This document shows, piece after piece, positions 19,775-27,797 of a DNA stretch of 64,000 bases. Source of the stretch: Desulfosporosinus sp. (lineage in GTDB: Bacteria > Bacillota > Desulfitobacteriia > Desulfitobacteriales > Desulfitobacteriaceae); assembly GCA_031292055.1 (NCBI GenBank), contig JARLHV010000094.1, positions 1 to 64,000 of the forward strand. The letters run 5' to 3'. The position numbers were made by a program, and so were the translations under genes. Position 1 is the stretch's first letter; each line of letters begins with the position of its first letter. The notes under the pieces are model-generated. The model searched no databases, was not told where the DNA came from, and saw nothing but the letters and a program-made list of their open reading frames with translations.

Positions 19775-20197
19775 ATGATAGTTACCGTTAAGCATATCAA
19801 GGGAATGCATTTCCAGGGCGAAGGAAGTTCTAAGGTTATGACCAATATTGATGCCAGCGTCACGGCTGGAGGAACAGGGCATGGAACGAGTCCGATGGAA
19901 TTGCTTTTAATCGCTCTGGCCGGGTGCAGTGGTATGGATATCGTCACGATTCTGGAGAAAATGCAGGTCAAAGTTCAACGCTTTGAGACGACTGTAGAAG
20001 GAGAACGCGCCAGTGATCATCCCCGTGTATTTAAAGACATTGAAGTGGTTTATAAGTTTTGGGGTGAATCTCTGGCTGAGGATAAAATTCAGCGCGCTGT
20101 TCAACTTTCAATCGAAAAATACTGTAGTGTTGCCAATATGATTGATAAAATTGCTGACCTGACATATCGCATTGATATTAACCCCACACATGGATAG
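19775..20197 (+). CDS. OsmC/Ohr-family peroxide-handling protein
   Basis: A 140-residue OsmC-fold protein. The two redox cysteines of the family are at C51 (ALAGCSGMD) and C117 (KYCSVAN). The family reduces organic or lipid hydroperoxides, or handles sulfane sulfur. This one belongs to the short YhfA-like group rather than Ohr. AAAGGAG selects ATG 19775, with TTG 19772 next to it as an alternative. It follows the ANTAR gene by 24 bp, so the two form an operon, and a terminator lies 25 bp after the stop. Confidence 0.85.
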   Translation: MIVTVKHIKGMHFQGEGSSKVMTNIDASVTAGGTGHGTSPMELLLIALAGCSGMDIVTILEKMQVKVQRFETTVEGERASDHPRVFKDIEVVYKFWGESLAEDKIQRAVQLSIEKYCSVANMIDKIADLTYRIDINPTHG

Positions 20198-20221
20198 TAG
20201 AGGAGATCAACTGCCTTAGGG

Positions 20222-20257
20222 AAGAGCCGGTTTGTATTTACAAACGGCTCTTTTTTA
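20222..20257 (+). terminator. intrinsic terminator after the OsmC gene
   Basis: AAGAGCCG(G)TTTGTA pairs with TACAAACGGCTCTT with one bulged G, and TTTTTT follows. Confidence 0.88.
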
Positions 20258-20298
20258 TTTTTTGATAAAACTTCCTATAAATAACCATAGGCAAATCC

Positions 20299-20327
20299 TT
20301 GATAGAACATATATGTTTTGTTATACT
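20299..20327 (+). promoter_or_regulatory. strong sigma-A promoter ahead of a long leader
   Basis: TTGATA (20299-20304), exactly 17 bp, then TATACT (20322-20327). Transcription would start near 20334, giving a leader of about 236 nt before the gene at 20570. The leader holds a short ORF and a terminator hairpin. Confidence 0.7.
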
Positions 20328-20376
20328 TAGTATGCGTTGTTGCTGAATTTTAGACTAAATTGAGGAAGAAAGCGAA

Positions 20377-20421
20377 ATGACATATATTTTGTCCTTATCA
20401 GGTATTCTTTGTGGAAATTAA
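20377..20421 (+). CDS. possible 14-residue leader peptide
   Basis: ATG 20377 follows GAGGAAG (20362-20368) with 8-bp spacing and encodes MTYILSLSGILCGN, ending at TAA 20419-20421. It lies between the promoter at 20299 and the terminator at 20455, the usual layout of a translation-coupled attenuator. No run of one codon hints at an amino-acid sensor. The peptide is too short to judge by composition; support comes from its ribosome binding site and position. Confidence 0.4.
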   Translation: MTYILSLSGILCGN

Positions 20422-20454
20422 CATTAGTGTAAAACAGCGTTATTAGAGATTCGT

Positions 20455-20488
20455 AGCCGCATCTTAAAATCTGCGGTTTGTTTTTTTT
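20455..20488 (+). terminator. leader terminator/attenuator hairpin
   Basis: AGCCGCA (20455-20461) pairs with TGCGGTT (20472-20478), including one G-T pair, followed by TTGTTTTTTTT. It sits inside the leader of the downstream gene, 34 nt after the short ORF. A weaker hairpin GTTAG/CTAAC follows near 20498-20512. Confidence 0.65.
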
Positions 20489-20569
20489 ATTAGTCAGTTA
20501 GTAATAGCTAACGTTTAGATACTTCGTTGTGACATACTCAATACTTTAAGTTAAGGAGAAAGAGTTTGA

Positions 20570-21535
20570 ATGAAAATCAAGAGTATTTTTCGAATAAAGA
20601 CGATTCTGTCTTTCCTGAGCTATAACCTTATTTTAGCAGCACTACTTGCTCCTTTTATCTTATTTTGGGGACCTTTCCAGTCTCTCAAAGACGTGGCAGT
20701 CGGCTCAGTATACGAATCACGGCATCCGCAGGTTGTACAGGCGTTTCTGTCCCAGTCGGAAATAGATCGGATTATGAACCTCAATGCTACTCAAGGTCAA
20801 GGCGGTAGCCAAGTCATAGCACGTACAAAGGTAGTTGCCGATGAGAGTTCTGGAATTACGATCGAGGATATCCAAGGCCCAAGTTTCAAAGGCAAAGTTA
20901 TGCTGGTGAAAGACCCGAAACGAGTAAAAGTGGCGGTTACTAAAGAAATTGGTGTTACAGGAGAACGTGTCAGCGATCTTGTCAAGGATATGGGAGCTTT
21001 TGCCGGAATTAATGCTGGAGGATTCTATGACCCAAACGGTAAAGGAAATGGTGCTTTCCCGGATGGTTTAACCGTGCATGACGGAAAATTGGTCCACAAC
21101 AATGTAAACGATCAAACGGTGAACATTGTTGGTTTTGATGATCAGGGGAAATTGATCATTGGAAATATGAAGGCTAGTCAACTGGAAGAAAAACACATTC
21201 GCGAAGCAGTTTCCTTTACTCCTAATCTTATTGTAGATGGTAAACTCATGATTTCGGGAGATGGCGGTTGGGGAATTGCCCCTCGGACGGGTATTGGACA
21301 AACGGCCGATGGAACTGTTATTTTTGTGGTTATTGACGGACGTCAACCAACTTGGAGTATTGGGGCAAACTTACGAGATCTCATGAATGTCTTTGATGAT
21401 TATCATGCGGTTAATGCGGTCAATCTCGATGGTGGTTCTTCTTCGGAACTCGTCTATAACGGCAAAGTTGTGAATAAGCTTTGGGATATTTTTGGTGAAC
21501 GATATATTCCTACAGCCTTTGTCGTTACCCCTTAA
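20570..21535 (+). CDS. membrane-anchored phosphodiester glycosidase (NAGPA) domain protein
   Basis: A 321-residue protein with an N-terminal membrane anchor (about 15-35, SYNLILAALLAPFILFWG) and an extracellular NAGPA domain. Family features include the DGLTVHDGKLV strand, RTGIGQTADGTVIFVVIDGR and the C-terminal NLDGGSSSELVYNGKVVN. These domains act on phosphodiester-linked sugars, in bacteria probably of surface polymers. The leader contains a candidate attenuator. The next gene, 35 bp on, is another anchored surface protein, so they probably share a transcript and a role in envelope maintenance. Confidence 0.8.
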   Translation: MKIKSIFRIKTILSFLSYNLILAALLAPFILFWGPFQSLKDVAVGSVYESRHPQVVQAFLSQSEIDRIMNLNATQGQGGSQVIARTKVVADESSGITIEDIQGPSFKGKVMLVKDPKRVKVAVTKEIGVTGERVSDLVKDMGAFAGINAGGFYDPNGKGNGAFPDGLTVHDGKLVHNNVNDQTVNIVGFDDQGKLIIGNMKASQLEEKHIREAVSFTPNLIVDGKLMISGDGGWGIAPRTGIGQTADGTVIFVVIDGRQPTWSIGANLRDLMNVFDDYHAVNAVNLDGGSSSELVYNGKVVNKLWDIFGERYIPTAFVVTP

Positions 21536-21570
21536 AGGACTCTAAATCTCGTAAAAAAGGAGAATCACGC

Positions 21571-22869
21571 ATGAAGAAACTGCGTACCATATTGGTTTGG
21601 ACATTAGTGTCGCTCCTCCTGCAATTTGGAGCTTATTCTTTTTTAAATAACCAAGTTCAAAAAGTTATGGCTCCGACGGTAGCGAGTGAACCAATCACCC
21701 GCCAGCTCCAAGCCACTATCCCGGGCACTGATCTTACAGATATTCAAATTTCCTATGCTAAGGATTATTTAGCCTACTTGGAAAATGGTACATTTAAAGT
21801 TTTCAACCTCAAAAAGAATACAGTCGTCTTTGAGAAGAAATCGCCCTCTGTAGATGATCAAACCTATGGTGTTCTCACTTACCAATGGTTGCCCGACCGA
21901 AATACCTTACTCTATTTTTATGCTAAGAAAAATCCCGACCCTGTAACATATGTTACTGTGTACCCACCTAAATCCACATCACAGACCTCAACTCAGGCTC
22001 CAGCGAAAACTTCAGTTCAGACTCAGACTCCTGTTGAACCGAAAACAGAAGACCCCAATCAAAAAAGTGTGGTTGAGGTTCCCAAAGAGGTGCCCAAAGA
22101 AGTGCCCAAAGAGGTTCCGGCAGCGCCCCGGATTGAAAAGCGGTATGGAAATCCACAAATCACAGAACTGTATTCGCTTGAACTTCCAGACAGTGATGAA
22201 GATGCCGCTCCAGTTGATCGTTTCAATCAAACGATTGACAATTTTCCAGCAGGTGGGAAAATTGAAGAATGGGTTGTCTCAACCTTTACCAATCTTATGT
22301 ACCTGACAGTTAAGAATGAATCGACGGAACTACTCATGGAAATTGACGTTATGAAAAACGTACGCACTCTAAGTAAATCGGGAGAGACTATCGATAATAT
22401 GGCTGCCTCAGATCGGTATGGAACTCTTTATCTTGACAGTAATGTTGGAGCTACCCATCAAGTCATTGCTTTGGATGGGACAAAACGTCAGATCATCTCC
22501 CAAAATAGTAATGATAGAATCTTAGGAATTAGAGATGGAAACGTCTATATCGGTGAAGTGGAAAACAATGAGCTCGTAAAGATTAAAACCACGGCTGATC
22601 TTGCAGAAGTGAAAACTAACCCTGCTCTTAAAACTGAATGGGAAGGTTCGATTCCCTTTAATCAAGACGTTCGCACACTCATTGGTGCTAAAGGTCAAAT
22701 GATTGTCTATAATCATCAAACTGCCGATATCGTCACAGCAGGTCAACTTAAAGAGGTGAATTTGCATGGTGATGAGAATTACGTCTCTGTCGATGGTGCT
22801 GAGCTTATCCAACTTACTAAGAATGGATCATCCACTCTTGCAGAATTACAACCCCTCAAGTCATCATAG
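21571..22869 (+). CDS. membrane-anchored hypothetical protein with Pro/Lys/Glu repeat
   Basis: An unrecognised 432-residue protein. A hydrophobic anchor lies at about 8-24 (ILVWTLVSLLLQFGAYSF). The first globular part (about 40-130) is followed by a low-complexity stretch near 135-185 rich in Thr, Gln and Pro that ends in tandem VPKE units (EVPKEVPKEVPKEVP). A second globular region of beta-propeller-like character (repeated short beta motifs such as DRYGTLYLDS and DGNVYIGEV) fills the C-terminal half. GGAG precedes ATG 21571. The linker probably spans the cell wall. It is partnered by position with the NAGPA gene. Confidence 0.7.
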   Translation: MKKLRTILVWTLVSLLLQFGAYSFLNNQVQKVMAPTVASEPITRQLQATIPGTDLTDIQISYAKDYLAYLENGTFKVFNLKKNTVVFEKKSPSVDDQTYGVLTYQWLPDRNTLLYFYAKKNPDPVTYVTVYPPKSTSQTSTQAPAKTSVQTQTPVEPKTEDPNQKSVVEVPKEVPKEVPKEVPAAPRIEKRYGNPQITELYSLELPDSDEDAAPVDRFNQTIDNFPAGGKIEEWVVSTFTNLMYLTVKNESTELLMEIDVMKNVRTLSKSGETIDNMAASDRYGTLYLDSNVGATHQVIALDGTKRQIISQNSNDRILGIRDGNVYIGEVENNELVKIKTTADLAEVKTNPALKTEWEGSIPFNQDVRTLIGAKGQMIVYNHQTADIVTAGQLKEVNLHGDENYVSVDGAELIQLTKNGSSTLAELQPLKSS

Positions 22870-22914
22870 TTAAAACGTCAAGACCCATGTCGGTTATAAC
22901 TCAACATTAAATTA

Positions 22915-22960
22915 AGCACGCTAAAAAGGAACGCACTTAAGCGTTCCTTTTTAGCGTGCT
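22915..22960. terminator. 20-bp bidirectional terminator
   Basis: Perfect inverted arms at 22915-22934 and 22941-22960 (AGCACGCTAAAAAGGAACGC) with a 6-base loop. The A- and T-runs inside the arms serve both strands. It sits between the converging genes at 21571 and 22972. Confidence 0.85.
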
Positions 22961-22971
22961 CTTCTCAAGAG

Positions 22972-25665
22972 TTAACTGGGAGCGCTCTGTAATCCTTTGA
23001 GCTGAGTTTCCAGATTATCAAGTAAGGAACGGATTTGATCCATCTGATCAATGATTGAGGTTATATTTGCTGTCTTCGTACCAGTTGGTGTTTGAGTTTG
23101 TGATGTCCCTTCTCCAAAGAGTTGAGTTAAGGCTGAACTTAAATTATCGGTCATCACCAGATGATCCTGATAGGCCAGTACAACCTTTTTCATTTCGGGA
23201 ATACTACCGCCTTTATCCGATTGGAGATAAATCGGTTCAACGTAGAGGAAATTCCCAGCGATTGGGAGGGCCAAGAGGTTTCCGCGTATCACACTTGAGC
23301 CTTTTTGATCCCACAAAGAAAGTTCTTTCGATATTTCTGGGTCTTGGTCTATGCGTGATTCAATTTGTAGCGGACCGTCAACTTCCGTATTTTTGGGTAA
23401 TTTATAAAGTAAAAGTTCACCATAATGCTCTCCATCCATTCGTGCTGCCAGCCAGGCAACCATGTTGTTTCTTGAATTTGATGCACTGGAGGCAGGGGTG
23501 AATGGAAGCATAAGCACGAACTCTGGTTTATCCTCTCCTGGAATCTTCATGATCGTGTAATAAGGGTCTACGTTTTGCGGCTTAGCTTCGAAAAGTTCTT
23601 TGGCAATATCCCAGGCATCTTCCTTATTGTAGAAAACTGAGGGATTTGTCATATGAAAAGATTTAAGCATAGTGCTTTGCACGCTAAATAATGTTTCAGG
23701 ATAGCGGAGGTGGCTCTTTAAACTGGATGGCATGCTCGCTAAATCTTTAAACACACCAGGAAAAATCTTCATGTAAGTTTTTAAAATCGGATCGGTGGAA
23801 TCGACTGCATAAAAATCGACAGTTCCATCATTGGCATCCACAATGACTTTAACTGAGTTTCGGATGTAATTAAATTCTTGGTCTGGATACATATTGGAAT
23901 AAGGAAGGGAGTCAGATGTGGTATAGGCATCAATAATCCATTTGAGACGGCCGCCATCAATGACCATATAGGGATCAGAATCATAAGTTAAAAAAGGGGC
24001 CAGCTTTTGAACTCGCTCTTTTATATTGCGGTAGACCAGCATCTTGCTGCTTGAGGTCACTTCACTGGCAAGGTAGAAGCGAAAAGTGGCGTGACTGAGT
24101 GAAAGCATTAACTTGTTGAGTGGGGTTAGTAGAATTCCTGTTTTACCCTGATAGGAAGTTTCCGCATTCGTGTCCCCTTGTGGGTAATCAAATTCTTTAA
24201 CTGTAGTATCTGCGACAACCCAGTCATTAGTCAGTTCACCATAATAGATGCGTGGCTCAGTCATCGTAAACTCAGGAAAATCACTGACTGGAGGAACGTC
24301 TTTAATCGCAAAGGAAGGAAGGCCCTCGGAGGTAACAGCATTGGCAAATGAAGCAGCGACACCGTAGCCGTGGGTATATTTAAAGCGTAGGTTGACAAAT
24401 GTTTGGGCTTTAGGATCTAAATCTGGGGTTGAAATTTCACGTGGCCCCAGCATGACCTGCCTATAGGCTCCATTGACCATATACCGATCGATGTCTATGT
24501 CATTAAATTTGTAATAGAGACGAAGACCTTGTTTTTGAGTAAAGGTCTGTAGCATGGGACGAGTATCATTAAGTCGGATATTATTAAGCGTTCCTTGATC
24601 TGCTTGCAAAGCGTTCATTGTAATTGGTGTGTTACCAGGATAATTCATTTCTGAAATATGGTCTAAGCCATAGCCAAATCTCGTCAAGGCTATTTCATGT
24701 TGGATATAGGGTTGTTCTTTGTTAAGCTCGTTGGGGATGACGACAAAGGATTGAATAAGTGCTGGAAAAATCCCATAAATTAAAATCCCCACGGCAAATA
24801 TACTTACAACTGGAAGTGTTAACAAACGTGAATCTTTAAACGCTAAGGAGATACAGGCCAAAATAAAGCCTAAAGAACTGATCACAATTAGAATTTTAAG
24901 TGCAGGCAGGGTAACAATCAGATCGACGTACCCAGCACCAACCACGTGCCCGTGTATAGAGTAAAGTAGCTGAAAGATATCAAGGTAATAACCGAAAGAT
25001 TTTAAGACAAAGAGAATTCCAATTAACAATGCCAAGTGACGTCGAGCACTGGCTGTTATTTCGACGGCGCCTTTTCGCCAAAGCTTACTTGAATGAAATC
25101 GTAAAACACCAGTAACGATATAAAAGATTGTTGTAAACAAGGTGAGTAAAAACAGGGGACCGAAAAAGGCATTGAACAAGGTCTTTAAGAAGGGTAATCG
25201 AAAGAAGTAAAAAGCTAAATCTTGGCCGAAAATCGGATCAATTTGATTGAATGACGTGGCATTGATAAATGATAAGACCGCCAACCAGCCTGTAAACCCT
25301 GCAACTAAGCTGACACCAAAACTCACGATAGCAGAGATTGCAAGGAGCCAAATGGTAACCCTGCGTTGACTTAGGCTTAACACCTTACTGTTTATGTCCT
25401 GAACCAAACGCATACGTAGGCGCAAACGTTCATTTACGAAGGTTACAATGGCATGGCGAATAGACAATAAGGTTCCGGCAATAAAGATAAAAAGTATCGT
25501 GCCGTTTACCGCTTGAAAAAGCCCTTTACTAAGGATTGGTGTCCAAAATAATTGCGGATAACCGAGATCTTTAAACCACAACCAATCTTCAAATAAGCCG
25601 CTCGACGCGGTCAATAATGAACCTAATACGATGAGGGCAACTATAAATTTGGTAAAACGGTGCAA
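22972..25665 (-). CDS. UPF0182 family membrane protein
   Basis: An 897-residue protein of the UPF0182 (COG1615) family, function unknown. About seven hydrophobic segments fill the first 310 residues, beginning with FIVALIVLGSLLTASSGLFEDWLWF (described as the first). A large extracytoplasmic domain follows (PYIQHEIALTRFGYGLD, YTHGYGVAASFANAVT), and a C-terminal coiled region (IDQMDQIRSLLDNLETQL) with a Thr/Gln-rich linker ends the protein. Length is normal for the family. The start at 25665 has CCTCCT on the plus strand at 25672-25677 as its ribosome binding site. It is divergent from trxB. Confidence 0.88.
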   Translation of the reverse strand: MHRFTKFIVALIVLGSLLTASSGLFEDWLWFKDLGYPQLFWTPILSKGLFQAVNGTILFIFIAGTLLSIRHAIVTFVNERLRLRMRLVQDINSKVLSLSQRRVTIWLLAISAIVSFGVSLVAGFTGWLAVLSFINATSFNQIDPIFGQDLAFYFFRLPFLKTLFNAFFGPLFLLTLFTTIFYIVTGVLRFHSSKLWRKGAVEITASARRHLALLIGILFVLKSFGYYLDIFQLLYSIHGHVVGAGYVDLIVTLPALKILIVISSLGFILACISLAFKDSRLLTLPVVSIFAVGILIYGIFPALIQSFVVIPNELNKEQPYIQHEIALTRFGYGLDHISEMNYPGNTPITMNALQADQGTLNNIRLNDTRPMLQTFTQKQGLRLYYKFNDIDIDRYMVNGAYRQVMLGPREISTPDLDPKAQTFVNLRFKYTHGYGVAASFANAVTSEGLPSFAIKDVPPVSDFPEFTMTEPRIYYGELTNDWVVADTTVKEFDYPQGDTNAETSYQGKTGILLTPLNKLMLSLSHATFRFYLASEVTSSSKMLVYRNIKERVQKLAPFLTYDSDPYMVIDGGRLKWIIDAYTTSDSLPYSNMYPDQEFNYIRNSVKVIVDANDGTVDFYAVDSTDPILKTYMKIFPGVFKDLASMPSSLKSHLRYPETLFSVQSTMLKSFHMTNPSVFYNKEDAWDIAKELFEAKPQNVDPYYTIMKIPGEDKPEFVLMLPFTPASSASNSRNNMVAWLAARMDGEHYGELLLYKLPKNTEVDGPLQIESRIDQDPEISKELSLWDQKGSSVIRGNLLALPIAGNFLYVEPIYLQSDKGGSIPEMKKVVLAYQDHLVMTDNLSSALTQLFGEGTSQTQTPTGTKTANITSIIDQMDQIRSLLDNLETQLKGLQSAPS

Positions 25666-25832
25666 ATGTACTTCCTCCTTTAATATTAGCGCATCATATT
25701 GATTTAAGACTAAAATTATAGGTCATACTATGAACTAGTGTTATTATATTCTTCTCAACAAATGAAAATCCCTTCATAAATTTTACCTTAATTGGGTTAA
25801 CTTTTTTCATTCTGGAAAAGATATGGTATACT

Positions 25833-25873
25833 AATTCCAGTGTACCCATAAGGGGTATATATAAACTGGAATT
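25833..25873. promoter_or_regulatory. nested palindrome at the trxB promoter
   Basis: GTACCC (25842-25847) and GGGGTAT (25852-25858) form an inner dyad, TACCC-N5-GGGTA, and AATTCCAG (25833-25840) with CTGGAATT (25866-25873) forms an outer one. A -10-like TATACT lies at 25827-25832 with a weak TTTTCA 17 bp upstream. The inner dyad resembles sites of CsoR/CstR-family repressors, an inferred likeness. Binding here would block trxB transcription. Confidence 0.5.
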
Positions 25874-25894
25874 TATTAAAAGGAGTTGAAAGTC

Positions 25895-26821
25895 ATGTAT
25901 GACGTTATTATTGTCGGAGCAGGTCCTGCCGGTCTAACGGCCGGAATATACGCCGCCCGAGGAGGCCTTAAAGCTGCTATTGTGGAGTTAGCAATGCCCG
26001 GTGGTCAGGCGGCTTCAACGGAGACTATTGAGAATTATCCCGGATTCCCAGGAGGGATCAATGGTTATGAACTAATGAATTCATTTCATAAGCAAGCTTT
26101 GGCGTTTGGGGTAGAGTTCATTTTTGAGGAGGTGCAAAACCTTCACCTTGAAGGGCCCGTTAAAAAAATTCAAACGAATAGCCAAGTCCTTGAAGCACAG
26201 GCTATCATTGTTGCTGCGGGCTCCAAACCTCGGCTGTTGGGTGTGCCTGGCGAGGAGGTTTTTAGAGGACGTGGCGTGTCCTACTGTGCTACCTGTGATG
26301 GTGCCTTCTTTAAAGGAAAAAAGGTTGTTGTCGTTGGGGGTGGAGATGCTGCCATAGAAGAAGGAGTATACCTTACTAAGTTTGCGGAAGAAGTTATTAT
26401 TGTCCATCGACGGGAAGGTTTCCGTGCTGCTCAGATTGCTATAAACCGAGCTAAAGATAACCCCAAAATACGCTTTGAACTCAATGCTGTGGTTGAGGAA
26501 ATCCTCGGTTTGGACCGCGTGGTGGGCGTGCGCATCCGCGAAGTACTCAGTGGAGAAATACGAGAAATCCCAGCAGATGGGGTTTTTATCTATGTTGGAA
26601 CAGATCCTAATGCTCAATTTATTCATGGGGAAATTGCGACAGACGACCGAGGGTATATTCTTACAGATCAGCGCTTGCAAACCAATATTGCGGGGGTCTA
26701 TGCTGCTGGAGATATCCGTAACACTCCACTCCGTCAAGTAGCTACGGCAGTTGGAGACGGTGCTTTGGCTGCGGTTGAAGTTGAAAGATATCTATCTGAA
26801 AAGAAGGAAATAACCAGTTAA
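25895..26821 (+). CDS. trxB: thioredoxin-disulfide reductase
   Basis: A 308-residue flavoprotein that reduces thioredoxin with NAD(P)H. The FAD motif GAGPAG opens the protein, the redox-active pair C131-x2-C134 is in SYCATCDGAFF, the second nucleotide site is VVGGGDAAIEEG, and YAAGDIRNTPLRQVATAVGDGA closes the FAD site (only its first part is needed for recognition). AAGGAG selects ATG 25895. No thioredoxin gene is adjacent. The promoter overlaps a palindrome at 25833-25873 that suggests repressor control. Confidence 0.95.
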   Translation: MYDVIIVGAGPAGLTAGIYAARGGLKAAIVELAMPGGQAASTETIENYPGFPGGINGYELMNSFHKQALAFGVEFIFEEVQNLHLEGPVKKIQTNSQVLEAQAIIVAAGSKPRLLGVPGEEVFRGRGVSYCATCDGAFFKGKKVVVVGGGDAAIEEGVYLTKFAEEVIIVHRREGFRAAQIAINRAKDNPKIRFELNAVVEEILGLDRVVGVRIREVLSGEIREIPADGVFIYVGTDPNAQFIHGEIATDDRGYILTDQRLQTNIAGVYAAGDIRNTPLRQVATAVGDGALAAVEVERYLSEKKEITS

Positions 26822-26877
26822 TTAAAGTTGGCCATAATATTATCAAATATTGAACATAATTAACCAGGAGGGAAAAC

Positions 26878-26913
26878 TTGATATCCTAGAAACTTTGTAC
26901 TATAATGTACAAA
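26878..26913 (+). promoter_or_regulatory. fixABCX promoter with inverted repeat around the -10
   Basis: TTGATA (26878-26883), a 17-bp spacer and TATAAT (26901-26906) form a near-consensus promoter. The -10 is flanked exactly by TTTGTAC (26894-26900) and GTACAAA (26907-26913), so the operator TTTGTACTATAATGTACAAA would cover it. The TTGTNN-N6-NNACAA layout is similar to Rex sites but differs at two inner bases of each arm. Confidence 0.65.
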
Positions 26914-26963
26914 CAAAGGTATATTTAAATATGGCAAAGATTTCAAAAGAGGGGGGTATTTTA

Positions 26964-27797
26964 GTGCACTTTGTAGTATGCCTAAAACAAGTTCCAGACA
27001 CTTCCGAAGTTCGAATCGATCCGATTACGAACACTCTCATGCGGGAGGGCGTACCCTCGATTATTAATCCATATGATGCCCACGGTTTGGAAGAAGCAAT
27101 TCGCCTTAAAGCAAAGGTCGGAGGAAAAGTAACCATCGTAAGTATGGGACCACCGCAGGCCAAAGAAGCGCTGAAAAAGGCTATGTCTTTTGGAGCCGAT
27201 CGCGCAATTCTTTTGAGTGACCGTGCTTTCGGCGGTTCAGACTCTTTAGCAACCGCTTACATTATCTCATCGGCACTTCAAAAGATTCATGAAACTGAGC
27301 CAATTGATCTTGTCTTTGCAGGGAAAGAAGCGATTGATGGAGATACTGCCCAAACGGGTCCCGGCATTGCCCAGCGGCTTGGATTCCCTCAGCTGACCTA
27401 TGCGATTCGAGTTAAAGAGCTCACTGACACGACTGTAACGGTCGAACGCAAGACTGAGAGTGGCCGCCAAGTTGTGCAAGCGCAGTTACCAGCATTACTC
27501 ACAGTAGAAAAAGAGCTTAACGATTTAAGTTACGCAACCCTTCCCAATATGATGAAAGCGGCGGCGTATGAACCAGAAGTGTGGAATTTTTCCTCCCTTC
27601 CGTTTGATATTACGCAGATGGGCTTAAAAGGGTCGCCGACCAGTGTTGCTAGGATTTTCGCACCACCCGGTCGCTCAGGAGGAGAAATAATGGATGGGAT
27701 GAAAGATCCGAAAGGAACTGCTGCCTCCATTGTACAAAAAATCTTCCAACAAAATATTATCATGGTTCATCCCCTATCGAAGGGAGGTAAACACTAA
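26964..27797 (+). CDS. fixA: electron transfer flavoprotein beta subunit (FixA)
   Basis: A 277-residue ETF beta subunit. I start it at GTG 26964, behind GAGGGGGGT, where VHFVVCLKQVPDTSEV aligns with the family N-terminus; a longer frame from 26850 would include the promoter. The AMP/FAD-binding region includes AGKEAIDGDTAQTGPG near residue 118. With FixB, FixC and FixX it should form a membrane-associated complex that oxidises NADH and can split electrons between ferredoxin or flavodoxin and quinone. The gene overlaps fixB by one base. Confidence 0.93.
   Translation: MHFVVCLKQVPDTSEVRIDPITNTLMREGVPSIINPYDAHGLEEAIRLKAKVGGKVTIVSMGPPQAKEALKKAMSFGADRAILLSDRAFGGSDSLATAYIISSALQKIHETEPIDLVFAGKEAIDGDTAQTGPGIAQRLGFPQLTYAIRVKELTDTTVTVERKTESGRQVVQAQLPALLTVEKELNDLSYATLPNMMKAAAYEPEVWNFSSLPFDITQMGLKGSPTSVARIFAPPGRSGGEIMDGMKDPKGTAASIVQKIFQQNIIMVHPLSKGGKH

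Noticed and set aside
26850..26963. The longer fixA frame starting at ATG 26850.
   Set aside because: It would translate through the promoter and operator region, whereas GTG 26964 has a strong ribosome binding site and the expected family N-terminus.
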